DNA of 64,000 nt from Ectothiorhodospira lacustris (GCF_022227845.1 NZ_JAJNQN010000002.1:62001-126000), one strand, 5' to 3'; positions 37,046 to 46,514 are shown, counted from the first letter of the stretch. Numbers and translations: made by a program. Notes: a model not told the origin generated them from the sequence alone.

Positions 37046-37843
37046 ATGTCCAGCCTGATTCCTCCTCGCTCCCTGATTCGGGACGCCGGTCGTGCCATCG
37101 GCGATTTTCGCATGATACGCGACGGTGATCGCATCCTCCTTGGCCTATCCGGCGGCAAGGACTCTCTGACCCTGCTGCATCTGCTGCTATATTTCCGGCA
37201 ACGGGCACCGGTTCGTTTCGAGGTCGGCGCCGTGACCATCGACCCCCAGACCGGCCTGACCGACAAACGCGCCCTGATCCCCTATCTCCAGTCACTGGGC
37301 ATACCCTACGCCTACGTGAGTGAACCCATCCTGGCCCGTGCCGAGAAGCATCTGGACAACCATTCGTACTGCTCTTTCTGCTCCCGCATGCGCCGGGGAC
37401 TCATTTACCGCACGGCACGGGAACAGGGCTACAACGTCATCGCCCTGGGACAGCACCTGGATGACTTGGCAGAGAGCTTTCTCATGAGCGCCTTCCATGG
37501 TGGGCGCCTCAAGACCATGAAGGCCCATTATCTCATCGAGGCCGGAGACTTGCGCGTGATCCGCCCCCTGGTCTACGCCCGCGAACGGCGGATTCGCGAC
37601 TTCGCGCACAGGGCCGGACTGCCGATCATGGAAGAAAACTGCCCCACCCGCTTCGGCAAACCCACCCAGCGGCCCCACATGAAGGCCCTGCTGGCCCGGG
37701 AGGAACAGGACAATCCGGGGCTGTTCAAGAGCCTGACCCGCACCCTGACACCACTCATGTCGGTAGGACTGGATGATGTCCCCGACATCGCCGACGATCT
37801 CCCGGCCACCCCCCGGATGGAGCAGTCGCCATGGAACCCCTGA
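37046..37843 (+). CDS. ttcA: tRNA 2-thiocytidine biosynthesis protein TtcA
   Basis: 265 residues. PP-loop LSGGKDS at 34-40, CXXC at Cys109/Cys112 (YCSFCSRMRRG), LGQHLDDLAESF, and the third conserved Cys in ENCPTRFGKPTQRP near 197. An ATP-dependent, iron-sulfur-dependent enzyme that thiolates C32 of tRNA. The end overlaps the next gene by 13 bases. Confidence 0.95.
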   Translation: MSSLIPPRSLIRDAGRAIGDFRMIRDGDRILLGLSGGKDSLTLLHLLLYFRQRAPVRFEVGAVTIDPQTGLTDKRALIPYLQSLGIPYAYVSEPILARAEKHLDNHSYCSFCSRMRRGLIYRTAREQGYNVIALGQHLDDLAESFLMSAFHGGRLKTMKAHYLIEAGDLRVIRPLVYARERRIRDFAHRAGLPIMEENCPTRFGKPTQRPHMKALLAREEQDNPGLFKSLTRTLTPLMSVGLDDVPDIADDLPATPRMEQSPWNP

Positions 37844-38706
37844 TTCGTCTCCTGTTCAGCCTGCTGGCCCGGATGCCCTTGCGGGCGAACCACGCCCTGG
37901 GCGCCCTTCTGGGCTGGCTGGCCTGGGTGCTGCGAACCGAGCCGCGGCGCATCTCTTTGCTCAACCTGGCCACCTGCTTTCCGGAGCGGGATGCCCGCTG
38001 GCATCAAAAAATTGCCCGGCAGAGCCTGATGGAGACCGGCAAGGCACTGACGGAAGCGCCCTGGCTCTGGCACGCCGGCAGTGCGCGAGTACAGGCCCTG
38101 CTGGCAGGCGTGGAAGGCGAGGAACATCTTCAGTCCGCACTGACACAAGGCCGGGGTGCCTTTCTGGTTTCACCTCACCTGGGAAGCTGGGAATTCGCGG
38201 GACTGCACGCGGCTGGCTTCGGCACCATGACCAGCCTGTTCCGCCCGCCCCGACTGGCCGCCCTGAATCGGCCGCTGAGGGAAGCTCGGGCGGCCACCGG
38301 CGCCCGTCTGGTGCCAACGACCCTGGCCGGCATCAAGGAAATCCAGCGGGCCGTCTCCCACGGCGGACTCATCGGCATGCTGCCGGACCAGACGCCCAAG
38401 GGTGCCCGAGGCATCTTTGCCCCTTTCTTCGGACATCCGGCCCTCACCATGACCCTGCTCAACCGGCTGGCCGGACCACGGCAAGTGCCGATCGTATTCG
38501 CCTTTGCGCAGCGCCTGCCTGCGGGAAAAGGATATCGCTACCGGTGCATCCCGGTGCCGGAAACGGTGTATGCGAAAGATCCGCAGGTCGCGGCCTGCGC
38601 CGTCAACGAAGCCGTGGAAACGCTGATCCGGCTATGCCCCGAGCAGTACGTCTGGAGCTACAAGCGCTTTGCCGCCCGCCCACCCGGCGCGCCACGGGTC
38701 TATTGA
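37831..38706 (+). CDS. LpxL/HtrB-family lysophospholipid (lipid A) acyltransferase
   Basis: 291 residues with an N-terminal membrane helix, the HX4E catalytic motif PHLGSWE near 111-117, and the second motif MLPDQTPKGARG near 182. Length and motifs match the late acyltransferases of lipid A biosynthesis. Whether it adds laurate or myristate cannot be read. It overlaps ttcA, so is co-transcribed with it. Confidence 0.88.
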   Translation: MEPLIRLLFSLLARMPLRANHALGALLGWLAWVLRTEPRRISLLNLATCFPERDARWHQKIARQSLMETGKALTEAPWLWHAGSARVQALLAGVEGEEHLQSALTQGRGAFLVSPHLGSWEFAGLHAAGFGTMTSLFRPPRLAALNRPLREARAATGARLVPTTLAGIKEIQRAVSHGGLIGMLPDQTPKGARGIFAPFFGHPALTMTLLNRLAGPRQVPIVFAFAQRLPAGKGYRYRCIPVPETVYAKDPQVAACAVNEAVETLIRLCPEQYVWSYKRFAARPPGAPRVY

Positions 38707-38737
38707 TGCTGCCGCGGCGCACGCCCTGAACCTGAAC

Positions 38738-39010
38738 TCAGGGGAGAAACTCCACCGCCACACCCTCCGGCAGGCGCCTGACCACCCTGGCATTGACCAG
38801 TGGCGGTGCTTCGCCGTCTCCCAGCTGTCCGCAGACCCTTACCTTCACTTCAGTCCCCTCGTCGGGGATCGTGCCCTCCGGGATCAGCAGCATGACCCCG
38901 CCGCCGCTGAGGTCGATGGTCTGCACGCGCCTGGGAGCCTCGTCCTCACAGTGAAGTTCCACCGTGATTTCCATGGGCACCCGCGGGTGTCTGCGCTGAT
39001 CACTACTCAT
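38738..39010 (-). CDS. PilZ domain protein
   Basis: 90 residues, a single PilZ domain. The cyclic-di-GMP-binding residues are present: RRHPR (6-10; RxxxR) and DLSGGG (33-38; D/NxSxxG). It should act as a small cyclic-di-GMP receptor; the target is unknown. Confidence 0.9.
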   Translation of the reverse strand: MSSDQRRHPRVPMEITVELHCEDEAPRRVQTIDLSGGGVMLLIPEGTIPDEGTEVKVRVCGQLGDGEAPPLVNARVVRRLPEGVAVEFLP

Positions 39011-39159
39011 GGAAGGACGTCTCTTGCGTCTGCCGTCGTTGGAAAACTCATGCCCATAGGTTCTTATATCCGGATTATTGTTTATTAGCGATATTTACCA
39101 GCACAATTATATATTGCCCCTGAAATTGCCCAAGGCAGGAAGAACAACCCTCGGAGTGG

Positions 39160-39173
39160 TTGACATACATCAA
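39160..39173 (+). promoter_or_regulatory. Candidate FNR box upstream of fccA
   Basis: TTGACATACATCAA differs from the FNR consensus TTGAT-N4-ATCAA at one position. Its first six bases also equal a sigma-70 -35. Possible -10 elements are CATATA (39199-39204), which would place the box centre near -44. It sits 103 bp before the fccA ATG in an AT-rich stretch. Confidence 0.5.
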
Positions 39174-39275
39174 CCTTTAAATATCTAAAAAGACAAAGCA
39201 TATAGCTTGATATCATTAAGAGGCAAGATGGGTCCAGGGGACGACCAAAACTACAAAAGGAGGATACTGAATTCC

Positions 39276-39593
39276 ATGAAACATACCCTTTTACGCCATT
39301 CAAGCCGTGCCCTGTTGCTCGCCCTGGCCGGACTGGGCTTCACTCACACCGCGACCGCCGAGGTCTCGCGCGGCGCCCTCATGGCGACCACGTGCTATGC
39401 CTGTCACGGCACCGACGGCCGCAGTGCCGGCGCCATCCCCAGCATCTACGGCTACCCGCCGGAGATCATGATCGCGCAGATGAAGGCATTCCGGGACGGT
39501 ACCCGACCCGCTACCGTCATGGACCGCCATGCCACCGGGTATACGGATGAGGAAATCAAGCTCATCGCCGAATATCTCAGCACCCTGCGCTAG
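39276..39593 (+). CDS. fccA: Sulfide dehydrogenase cytochrome c subunit (monoheme)
   Basis: 105 residues from the ATG at 39276, behind AAGGAGGA (39257-39264). Signal peptide to about residue 28 (ends ATAE), then one heme site CYACH and a later Met in ATVMDRHATGYTDEEI as probable axial ligand, with a class I cytochrome C-terminal helix. A single heme matches the small cytochrome of Chlorobium-type FCSD rather than the diheme Allochromatium type. It accepts electrons from FccB in the periplasm. Confidence 0.88.
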   Translation: MKHTLLRHSSRALLLALAGLGFTHTATAEVSRGALMATTCYACHGTDGRSAGAIPSIYGYPPEIMIAQMKAFRDGTRPATVMDRHATGYTDEEIKLIAEYLSTLR

Positions 39594-39609
39594 GAGAGGC
39601 ACAGCGACC

Positions 39610-40902
39610 ATGGAACAGATGTCACGCAGAAATTTCCTCCGTGCCCTCGGCGCCGGCGGGGCCGCCACGGCCCTGGCGGCCTGCGGCACCCTGCCGGACG
39701 GCCGCAAGGGCAAGGCTCAAGTGGTGGTGATCGGTGGCGGCTCGGGGGGCGCCACGGCCGCCAAGTATCTGAAGCGATTCGAACCCGGCCTGAGGGTGGT
39801 GCTGATCGAGCCGAACGCACGCCATCACACCTGCTATGGCTCCAACTGGTATCTGGGCGGGCTGACCCGCATGGAAAACCTGGAACAGACCTACGGGGCG
39901 CTTCGCGACAGGCATGGCGTCGAGGTTATCCATGACACCGTAACGGCCATCGACCGGGACACCCACACCGTTCATATGGCCGGTGGAGAGCGACTGGGCT
40001 ATCAGAAACTGGTGGTCTCACCGGGCATCGACTTCCGCTACGAGGCGGTGGAAGGCTACAGTGCGGCCGTGGCGGAAGAAATCCCCCACGCCTGGAAGGC
40101 CGGCCCCCAGACCGTAACCCTGCGCCGCCAGCTGGAGGCCATGCCGGACGGGGGCGTCTTCGTCATGGTGGCCCCGGGAAACCCCTTTCGTTGCCCGCCC
40201 GGCCCCTATGAGCGGGCCGGCATGGTGGCCCACTATTTCAAGCAGCACAAGCCGCGCTCCAAGATCATCATCCTGGATAACAAGGAGTCCTTCTCCAAGC
40301 AAGGTCTGTTCATGGACGGCTGGAAACAGCTTTACGGCGACATGATCGAATGGGTGCCCAGTTCCCAGGGAGGGCAGGTGGAACGGATTGATGCGGCCAC
40401 CCGGACCGCTTATTCGGACGGGGGCCTCACCCGCTTCCGGGCGGACGTGCTGAACTTCATCCCACCCCAGATGGCAGGCAGTATCGCCAGGGAGGCCGGC
40501 CTGACCGCAGAAACCGGCTGGTGTCCGGTCAACCAGCTCAATTTCCAGTCGGAAATGGATCCGGACATCTTCGTGATCGGCGACGCCTGTATCGCGGGCC
40601 AGATGCCCAAGTCCGGCCATTCCGCCAACACCCAGGGGAAGACCGCCGCTGCCGCCATTGTCCGTGCCATGGCGAATCAGGACATGCTGGCCCTGTCCAC
40701 GGTGAATACCTGTTACAGCCTGGTGGGACCGGAGTACGGCATCAGCATTGCCGCCGTCTACCGGTTCACGGATGGCACCATCACCGGTGTCCCCGGTTCC
40801 GGCGGCGTGAGTCCCGCGGATGCGGGTCCCAACTTCCGGCGCCAGGAGGCCCGCTACGCCCAGGGCTGGTACGACAGCATCACGTCGGATATCTGGGGGT
40901 AA
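39610..40902 (+). CDS. fccB: Flavocytochrome c sulfide dehydrogenase, FAD subunit
   Basis: 430 residues from the ATG at 39610, behind AGGAGAGG. Twin-arginine signal with SRRNFLRALGAGG (5-17), FAD-binding VVVIGGGSGGATAAKYL near 40, and the two conserved redox-site segments RCPPGPYERA and GWCPVNQLNF, whose cysteines form the active disulfide. C-terminal FCSD domain intact. Oxidises sulfide to sulfur in the periplasm and passes electrons to FccA, 16 bp upstream. TatABC in this window could export it. Confidence 0.94.
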   Translation: MEQMSRRNFLRALGAGGAATALAACGTLPDGRKGKAQVVVIGGGSGGATAAKYLKRFEPGLRVVLIEPNARHHTCYGSNWYLGGLTRMENLEQTYGALRDRHGVEVIHDTVTAIDRDTHTVHMAGGERLGYQKLVVSPGIDFRYEAVEGYSAAVAEEIPHAWKAGPQTVTLRRQLEAMPDGGVFVMVAPGNPFRCPPGPYERAGMVAHYFKQHKPRSKIIILDNKESFSKQGLFMDGWKQLYGDMIEWVPSSQGGQVERIDAATRTAYSDGGLTRFRADVLNFIPPQMAGSIAREAGLTAETGWCPVNQLNFQSEMDPDIFVIGDACIAGQMPKSGHSANTQGKTAAAAIVRAMANQDMLALSTVNTCYSLVGPEYGISIAAVYRFTDGTITGVPGSGGVSPADAGPNFRRQEARYAQGWYDSITSDIWG

Positions 40903-40918
40903 TACCCTGAGGCGGCAT

Positions 40919-40958
40919 CCAGGTTGGCGGCGTGCACCCCCGCCACCAACCTGGATTT
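40919..40958 (+). terminator. Terminator-like hairpin after fccB
   Basis: CCAGGTTGG and GGCG on one side pair with CGCC and CCAACCTGG on the other, followed by ATTTTC. The T-run is short, so termination may be partial. It also lies at the end of the converging ydcH-like gene. Confidence 0.65.
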
Positions 40959-41165
40959 TCAGGCATTCAGGTCCGGTATGAGGCGACTCTCCAGCCTTGC
41001 AATCACGTCCCGGAGCTGGAGCTTGCGTTTCTTCAGCCGGGTCAGGCGGATCTGATCCACGAACGGTCCCTCCGCCAGACGGTGGATCGCATCGTCCAGG
41101 GCACGATGCTCTTCCTTGAGTTCAGCCAGATGGCTGCGCAGCGGTTCCAGATCTTCTGTATTCAA
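40959..41165 (-). CDS. YdcH-family (DUF465) protein
   Basis: 68 residues. Helical and charged, with the DUF465 pattern LAELKEEHRALDDAIHRL and LTRLKKRKLQLRDVIARLE, predicted as an antiparallel coiled coil. The TTG at 41163-41165 with GGAGAG a few bases before gives the usual family length; upstream ATGs would add unrelated residues. Function unknown. Confidence 0.8.
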   Translation of the reverse strand: MNTEDLEPLRSHLAELKEEHRALDDAIHRLAEGPFVDQIRLTRLKKRKLQLRDVIARLESRLIPDLNA

Positions 41166-41236
41166 ACCGTTCTCTCCGGCAACACCTACCCGGGCATCAT
41201 CCCAAAACCGGCATCGGGACGCCACGCTCATGAGAC

Positions 41237-44134
41237 TCATCGCCCCAAGACAGCCGCAAAACAGCCCCCCGCATGCCTGAGCCAGATCTCGGCCCGCTCC
41301 GCTTCCACCGCCGGAGAAAACAGGTAGCCCTGGCCGGTGGTACAACCCAAGTCCAGCAGGAGGCCTACCTGCTCCGGGGTTTCCACACCCTCGGCCACCA
41401 CGGATTTGTCCAACTCCCTCGCTATCGCGGTCACCGCCCTGACAATGCCCACGTGTCTGGGATCGCTGCTCAAACGGTGCACAAAGGATTTGTCGATCTT
41501 GACCACATCGAAGGGAAGATCCCGCAACTGACTCAAGGAAGAATAGCCGGTCCCAAAATCATCCATGCACAAATCAATCCCGGCATCTTTCAGGGCTTCC
41601 ATGAGCGCCAGGGCCTGTGTCCCGCTCTCCATCACGGCACTCTCGGTGAGTTCCACTTTCAGACATCGTCCGGACAATCCATGGTGTTTCAATGCCTGCT
41701 GAATGACGGGCACGAGTTCAGGGTCGCGGAACTGCCTGCCGGAAACGTTGATATTGATGGGCAAGACGGCTTCACCGGGAGAGAGACCCAGGCGCTGCCA
41801 TCGCGCAGCCTGCTCAATCGCCTGCTCCACAACCCACCGACCAATGGGAATGATGAGGCCGGTCTGCTCCGCCAGCGGGATGAAGTCGACCGGCGAAACC
41901 GGTCTACCCCCCAGCCTCGGCCATCGCAGCAGGGCCTCGAAACCCAGCAAACGCCCATCTCCCATGGAGACCAGCGGCTGGTAATGCAAGACAAATTCAT
42001 GCCGCTCCAAAGCCCGCCGCATGGCGGTCTCCAGGGTCAGCCTCCGGACTGCACTGGCCCGCATGCTGCCACTGAAAAACATGCTGTTCCCGGGATTATG
42101 GATCTTGGCCTGATACATGGCCGTATCCGCATTTCGCAGCACATCATCCGCGCTCCGGTCCTCGGGGCTTCCCAGGGCAATGCCTACGCTGAAACTGACG
42201 AAGATTTCCTGATCACCGACGCTGACCGGTGTCTGCATGGCTGACTGCAGACGCGCAACCACCTGATGGACCTCATCCTCGGAGGTGATATCCTCCAACA
42301 ACAGCACGAACTCGTCACCACCAAAGCGCGCCACCGAGTCTCCCGGACGCAGGCACATCTGCAACCGCTGCCCCGTCTGGATCAGCATCTGATCACCGAC
42401 GATATGCCCCAGGCTGTCATTGACCGTCTTGAAATTATCCAGATCCAGAAATAGTACGGCATAGCCACTGCCGGAACGCCTGAAACGGGAGATGGCGTGT
42501 TCCAGGCGATCTACGAACAGGGGGCGGTTAGGCAGCTGGGTCAGATGATCATGCAGTGCGTCATGACGCAGCTGTTCCTCAATCCGACGGCGCTCGGTCA
42601 CATCGCTCATGGAACCGGCAATACGGTGGGTCCTGCCGGAGGCGTTGCGCACAGCGACCCCCCTGAAATGCATCCAGCGGTAGCCATTCGTCGCATGACG
42701 CATGCGATGCTCCGTTTCCAGCCAGGGGCTATGGCCTTCCAGGTGAGCATCCAGTTCCTGCTGCAATCTTTGTCGGTCATCCGGGTGCAGGCGCCCAAAC
42801 CACTCGTCGGGTTGGGAAGTCATCTCGCCCGACTCACAGCCCAGCATGGTCTGCCAACGGGGGGAATAGAAGATTTCATTGGTTTCCAGATTCCAGTCCC
42901 AAATCCCATCCTTGGTACCGGCGGCCGCCAGGGCGTAGCGTTCCCGCTCAATGGACAGCTCCTGCACCTTCAGATCCAGGGAGTCTCTTTGTCGGCGAAC
43001 ATCGGCCTCCAACCGCTCCAGCCGATTCGCCAGCTTGAGCGTGGTGTGCTCCAGCAGGCTCAGCTCGTCCGGGAAAAACGGACGTACGGGACTCGCCAGC
43101 TCGTTCCGGACGGAATCAAAACGCCGTTCGGCCAGCAACGGCAACAGACGCGCCACACGGCGCAAGCGAATAAGCGGTGTTCGCGTCATTGCCACAACAA
43201 CCATGGCAAAGAGCACCAGGCCAACCACACCCATGAACACATTCCGGCGCTGAGCGACGGCAATCTGTCGCCGGGCCAGCGTCACATCGCTGATCACCAC
43301 GGCAAGAATCTGGTAGCCCGACTCGTCGTCGAGGAGAAGAAAAGGACTCAGCTCCAACTGCCAACGCCCCTCGAGCTGAAACAGCGTCACCTGCTCGGGG
43401 GTTAACGTCTCCAGTACACCCGAGTCCAGCAGCGGCTCCAGCCGATCACGGCTGGTGATCCCTATCACCTGCTGCCCATCGTCCCCCTCCCGCCCTTCAA
43501 GAGCCAGCCTGAACACGGCCACGTCCAGGGCAGACAGTTCGTTAAAGGACACCACCAGGTGAGACATGGGGCGGGCCAGCACTACGGCCCCCACCGTCTG
43601 GCCATTGGCCAGGACCGGTGCTACGGCATAGCTCAGACAGAGTGAGTTGCAGTCGGTAAAGGTGCTGGGCGTTTCCGTCAACAACGCCTGATCCAGCGCA
43701 GACCAAAGACGTGGCGGCCATTCGTAACGGGCTTCCAGAATTTGCACCTCCACCAGGAATCGGCCATGGATATCGAGAAAACCCGCCCTGACCAGATCCG
43801 TATCCACCTGCAGACTGGCCCACTGAGGTGCAAACAACCGTCCAAGCTCCCCGGCATCCCCCTGTTTGAGGGCCTGCCGCAGCCCGGACAGGGAAGGAAC
43901 GAGATGCGCCAGACCCAGCAGGTCTGCCTGGGATTGCTGCAGCAGTCCCTGCAGCTGCATGCGGGAACGCTGCTGTTCCATCGACCGCAATTCTTCATAC
44001 TGGCCTTGCAGACTCTGGTGATTCAGCCATGCAAACCCGGTGAACAGCCCCGCGAGCAGCACACCCATCACCAGAAGCAGCTTCCACTTCAGACTCAAGA
44101 CCCCACCATTCCTTCTGTCGGCCAGGAGATTCAT
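41237..44134 (-). CDS. Membrane sensor with PAS, GGDEF and EAL domains
   Basis: 965 residues. Membrane helices at about 16-36 and 298-317 enclose a 260-residue periplasmic sensor, which contains a DCNSLC pair (Cys162, Cys166). A helical linker follows, then PAS (398-515), GGDEF (528-685; motif at 605-609, inhibitory RPGD at 596-599) and EAL (700-950; EALLR at 733-737, DDFGTGYSS later). Both catalytic motifs are intact, so it could make or degrade cyclic-di-GMP. Third in an operon with a binding protein and a porin. Confidence 0.93.
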   Translation of the reverse strand: MNLLADRRNGGVLSLKWKLLLVMGVLLAGLFTGFAWLNHQSLQGQYEELRSMEQQRSRMQLQGLLQQSQADLLGLAHLVPSLSGLRQALKQGDAGELGRLFAPQWASLQVDTDLVRAGFLDIHGRFLVEVQILEARYEWPPRLWSALDQALLTETPSTFTDCNSLCLSYAVAPVLANGQTVGAVVLARPMSHLVVSFNELSALDVAVFRLALEGREGDDGQQVIGITSRDRLEPLLDSGVLETLTPEQVTLFQLEGRWQLELSPFLLLDDESGYQILAVVISDVTLARRQIAVAQRRNVFMGVVGLVLFAMVVVAMTRTPLIRLRRVARLLPLLAERRFDSVRNELASPVRPFFPDELSLLEHTTLKLANRLERLEADVRRQRDSLDLKVQELSIERERYALAAAGTKDGIWDWNLETNEIFYSPRWQTMLGCESGEMTSQPDEWFGRLHPDDRQRLQQELDAHLEGHSPWLETEHRMRHATNGYRWMHFRGVAVRNASGRTHRIAGSMSDVTERRRIEEQLRHDALHDHLTQLPNRPLFVDRLEHAISRFRRSGSGYAVLFLDLDNFKTVNDSLGHIVGDQMLIQTGQRLQMCLRPGDSVARFGGDEFVLLLEDITSEDEVHQVVARLQSAMQTPVSVGDQEIFVSFSVGIALGSPEDRSADDVLRNADTAMYQAKIHNPGNSMFFSGSMRASAVRRLTLETAMRRALERHEFVLHYQPLVSMGDGRLLGFEALLRWPRLGGRPVSPVDFIPLAEQTGLIIPIGRWVVEQAIEQAARWQRLGLSPGEAVLPININVSGRQFRDPELVPVIQQALKHHGLSGRCLKVELTESAVMESGTQALALMEALKDAGIDLCMDDFGTGYSSLSQLRDLPFDVVKIDKSFVHRLSSDPRHVGIVRAVTAIARELDKSVVAEGVETPEQVGLLLDLGCTTGQGYLFSPAVEAERAEIWLRHAGGCFAAVLGR

Positions 44135-44136
44135 AC

Positions 44137-45360
44137 TCAGAAGGTGAAAGACGCCTGCAGGGCAAACAGATCCCAGCGCGCCTTGCCCCCGGCCTCGTCG
44201 AACACCGGATTATCGGCAAGCGGCGTCAGCGCCGTACCATGGACATGGTGCCATTCGGCCCGCAGCAACCACTGCGGCGTGATCCGCCAGCCCGTCCCCA
44301 GGGTCCACTGATGCTGATAGAAGCGATGGGGCGCCTGTGGGGCCAGGGACTCCGGCGCCAACGACTCCATGGATTGGCGATGACCTGCACGATCCGTGCG
44401 GTCGTTCCAGTGGGTGTCATAGCGCAAAAAGGCCTCCCAGCCGTTGCCCAGGCGATAGGTCCCCTGGATGTAATAACCCTGCTCGTAGCGGCCGGCATCG
44501 GGCACCGACGGGATAAAGCCACTGCGGCGGATACGGCGATGCACCGCCTCAGCCATGAGGCTGAAATCTTCCCAGTTCCATTCTGCACTCAGCACCAGGG
44601 CATCCACCGGCGCAAGCCCGCGCAGCAGGAAGTCCTGGGCGGCAGGCCGGTACTCGGTGCGCACCCGAGAATAGGTGGCTGCCAGCCTGAGCCGGCCGCC
44701 ATCCTGCTCATAGAGCAGCCGAAGATTCTGCCCCGAGGTCAGCCGCAGATCTCCCGGCGCCGACACGGTGCGCAGAAAGGCCGCCTGAGTCTCGTCCTGC
44801 AGGGTGGTCGGTACGGCAAGGCCCACGTCCAGCTGCAGGGTGGATCGGGCCAGGAACCATTCCCCGTAAGCGGCCAAGCCATCCACACCGATGTAGAAGT
44901 CGCGGATACCCAGGCCTTCCACATAGATGGACTGGGGCAACAGGATGCCCGGACGGGTGGCGGCCACGTCCCGGGTCTCGTTATGGAAGCCGATGGGAAT
45001 CTTGACCCGTCCCAGACGAAACCCGCCGTAGCCATCCAGCGAGGAGAGAAGGCGATAATCCAGAAAGGCATAGTCGACCCGGGGATCGCCGTCATACAAT
45101 GCCCCGGCCCGGCGGCTGACCACCTGGGCCGCCAGGGACAGGGACGGCATGGGCGCGTGAAAGACATTCACACCCAACTCCGTCAGGTCAAAACTCCCTT
45201 GGGTACTGTCACCGTAATAATTGTTATCCGTGGAAGACAGATAGCCCTGACTGACGAAACCATGGATATTCAGCGGCCGGTCCGCGGCCTGCAGCGGCCA
45301 GGAACACACCATCGCCACGAATACGATGAACCACGGCACCACCTTCCGCCGGCCGGTCAT
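44137..45360 (-). CDS. Outer-membrane porin-like protein
   Basis: 407 residues: signal peptide to about residue 26 (WPLQAAD), then alternating beta segments rich in aromatic residues and a final Phe (LQASFTF), the outer-membrane beta-barrel signature. Contains FRLGRVKIPIGFHNETRD as in other porin-like proteins encoded beside cyclic-di-GMP sensors. Start overlaps the binding-protein gene by four bases and it ends two bases before the sensor gene. Its solute is unknown. Confidence 0.8.
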   Translation of the reverse strand: MTGRRKVVPWFIVFVAMVCSWPLQAADRPLNIHGFVSQGYLSSTDNNYYGDSTQGSFDLTELGVNVFHAPMPSLSLAAQVVSRRAGALYDGDPRVDYAFLDYRLLSSLDGYGGFRLGRVKIPIGFHNETRDVAATRPGILLPQSIYVEGLGIRDFYIGVDGLAAYGEWFLARSTLQLDVGLAVPTTLQDETQAAFLRTVSAPGDLRLTSGQNLRLLYEQDGGRLRLAATYSRVRTEYRPAAQDFLLRGLAPVDALVLSAEWNWEDFSLMAEAVHRRIRRSGFIPSVPDAGRYEQGYYIQGTYRLGNGWEAFLRYDTHWNDRTDRAGHRQSMESLAPESLAPQAPHRFYQHQWTLGTGWRITPQWLLRAEWHHVHGTALTPLADNPVFDEAGGKARWDLFALQASFTF

Positions 45361-45839
45361 GGATGACTCCCTTCAATGTTCAAAATCCGAATGCTTTCAT
45401 GGGCCACCGGTTGACTCAGGTATCCGACGCCACCCACTGTATTGGCCACACGACGGTGCATTTCCGCTTCGGAATTCACGATCACGGGGCCTCTACTGGC
45501 ACCGGAAAAGATACTCCGATTCCAGGCGGCCTCAAGCTGGTAGGGAAAGACACCCAGGACATCCTTGCTGAAACCGGTATGGACCGGGTCCCTTGGGTCC
45601 AGGACGAATACCGTGAGCTTATGCCCGTCCAGCACCTGTACGCGCAGACTGAAAATAGCCCGCACCGTGGCTACAGGCAGGGCATTCCGGGTGATGGAGT
45701 CATTAACCACGACAACTTGGGCACCGACAACGGCGCCGGGAAATAGAGCCATGCCGACCCACAGAAGACACACCAGAGTGGCCAAACGCCGGCCGGAGGT
45801 ACCCCATTTTCCAAACCTCCGATAGAAATCTTCCCTCAT
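45357..45839 (-). CDS. PstS-like periplasmic binding-protein domain
   Basis: 160 residues: basic N-terminus, signal-like helix (about 18-40, ending VVGAQ), then one half-size binding-protein domain with VATVRAIFSLRV, a FSKDVLGV segment and VGGVGYLSQP, resembling phosphate ABC-transporter binding proteins. There is no permease or ATPase gene. It heads the operon with the porin and the GGDEF-EAL sensor, so it may deliver a ligand signal to the sensor; that is inference. Confidence 0.72.
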   Translation of the reverse strand: MREDFYRRFGKWGTSGRRLATLVCLLWVGMALFPGAVVGAQVVVVNDSITRNALPVATVRAIFSLRVQVLDGHKLTVFVLDPRDPVHTGFSKDVLGVFPYQLEAAWNRSIFSGASRGPVIVNSEAEMHRRVANTVGGVGYLSQPVAHESIRILNIEGSHP

Positions 45840-46028
45840 GCCCCTATCTACCCCACGGCGCCTACTTCCGCCACCCCATAATAAATATATGCATACGCTC
45901 CATGAGCCTCAGCGGGTCACAATAGCCCGGGGTCACTGCCGCGTCCATACCGGAAATCCGGAGTATTGGCCCTGACGTCACTTCATTTGTGATATATCCA
46001 GGCGACACCGCCAAAGGCACACACCCTG

Positions 46029-46514
46029 ATGGACAGATCCATGCCGGATATTGCCGATCCCCGCCATAACCATGCGGCCTGCATTGCCACGGCCCTTAAA
46101 TCCGCAGAACACCTGTGTTCGGCACGAGGCGTCAGGCTGACGCCCTTACGACGCCAGGTGCTGGAACAGATCTGGCAAAGCCATGAGGCCATCAAGGCCT
46201 ATGACCTGATCCATCAATTGAGTTCCGATGACCATACGGTGAAACCCCCCACCGTCTACCGGGTCCTGGAGTTCCTGCTGGCACAGGGCCTGATTCACCG
46301 CATTGAGAGCCTCAATGGCTATGTAGGTTGCACCAGCCCGGAACATGAGCATGACTGTCTGCTGCTCATCTGCCGGCGTTGCGGCGTGGTCACGGAGATG
46401 GAAAACACGACCATCAAGCAAACGCTGGAAGAACAGGCGCACCGACAGGGTTTCCAGCTGGAGCATCAGATCATGGAGGGGCGGGGGCTATGCGCCCATT
46501 GCCGGGAGCAGTGA
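46029..46514 (+). CDS. zur: Zinc uptake regulator Zur (Fur family)
   Basis: 161 residues. Winged helix with RLTPLRRQVLEQIWQSHEAIKAYDLI and VKPPTVYRVLEFLLAQGLIHRIES, then the metal-binding dimer domain with EHEHD and structural zinc pairs CRRC (about 117-120) and CAHC near the end. The EHEHDCLLLICRRCG pattern and H-E-A-I-K-A-Y segment fit Zur better than Fur. An internal start at Met5 is possible. No znu genes lie nearby. Confidence 0.88.
   Translation: MDRSMPDIADPRHNHAACIATALKSAEHLCSARGVRLTPLRRQVLEQIWQSHEAIKAYDLIHQLSSDDHTVKPPTVYRVLEFLLAQGLIHRIESLNGYVGCTSPEHEHDCLLLICRRCGVVTEMENTTIKQTLEEQAHRQGFQLEHQIMEGRGLCAHCREQ

Noticed and set aside
45985-46028. Zur or Fur operator upstream of zur
   Set aside because: An AT-rich GATATAT stretch is present, but no inverted repeat resembling a Zur box could be read.
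46029-46514. Ferric uptake regulator Fur instead of Zur
   Set aside because: The spacing of the two CXXC pairs and the helix sequence fit Zur better, though Fur-family members are close enough that a wrong sub-family is possible.
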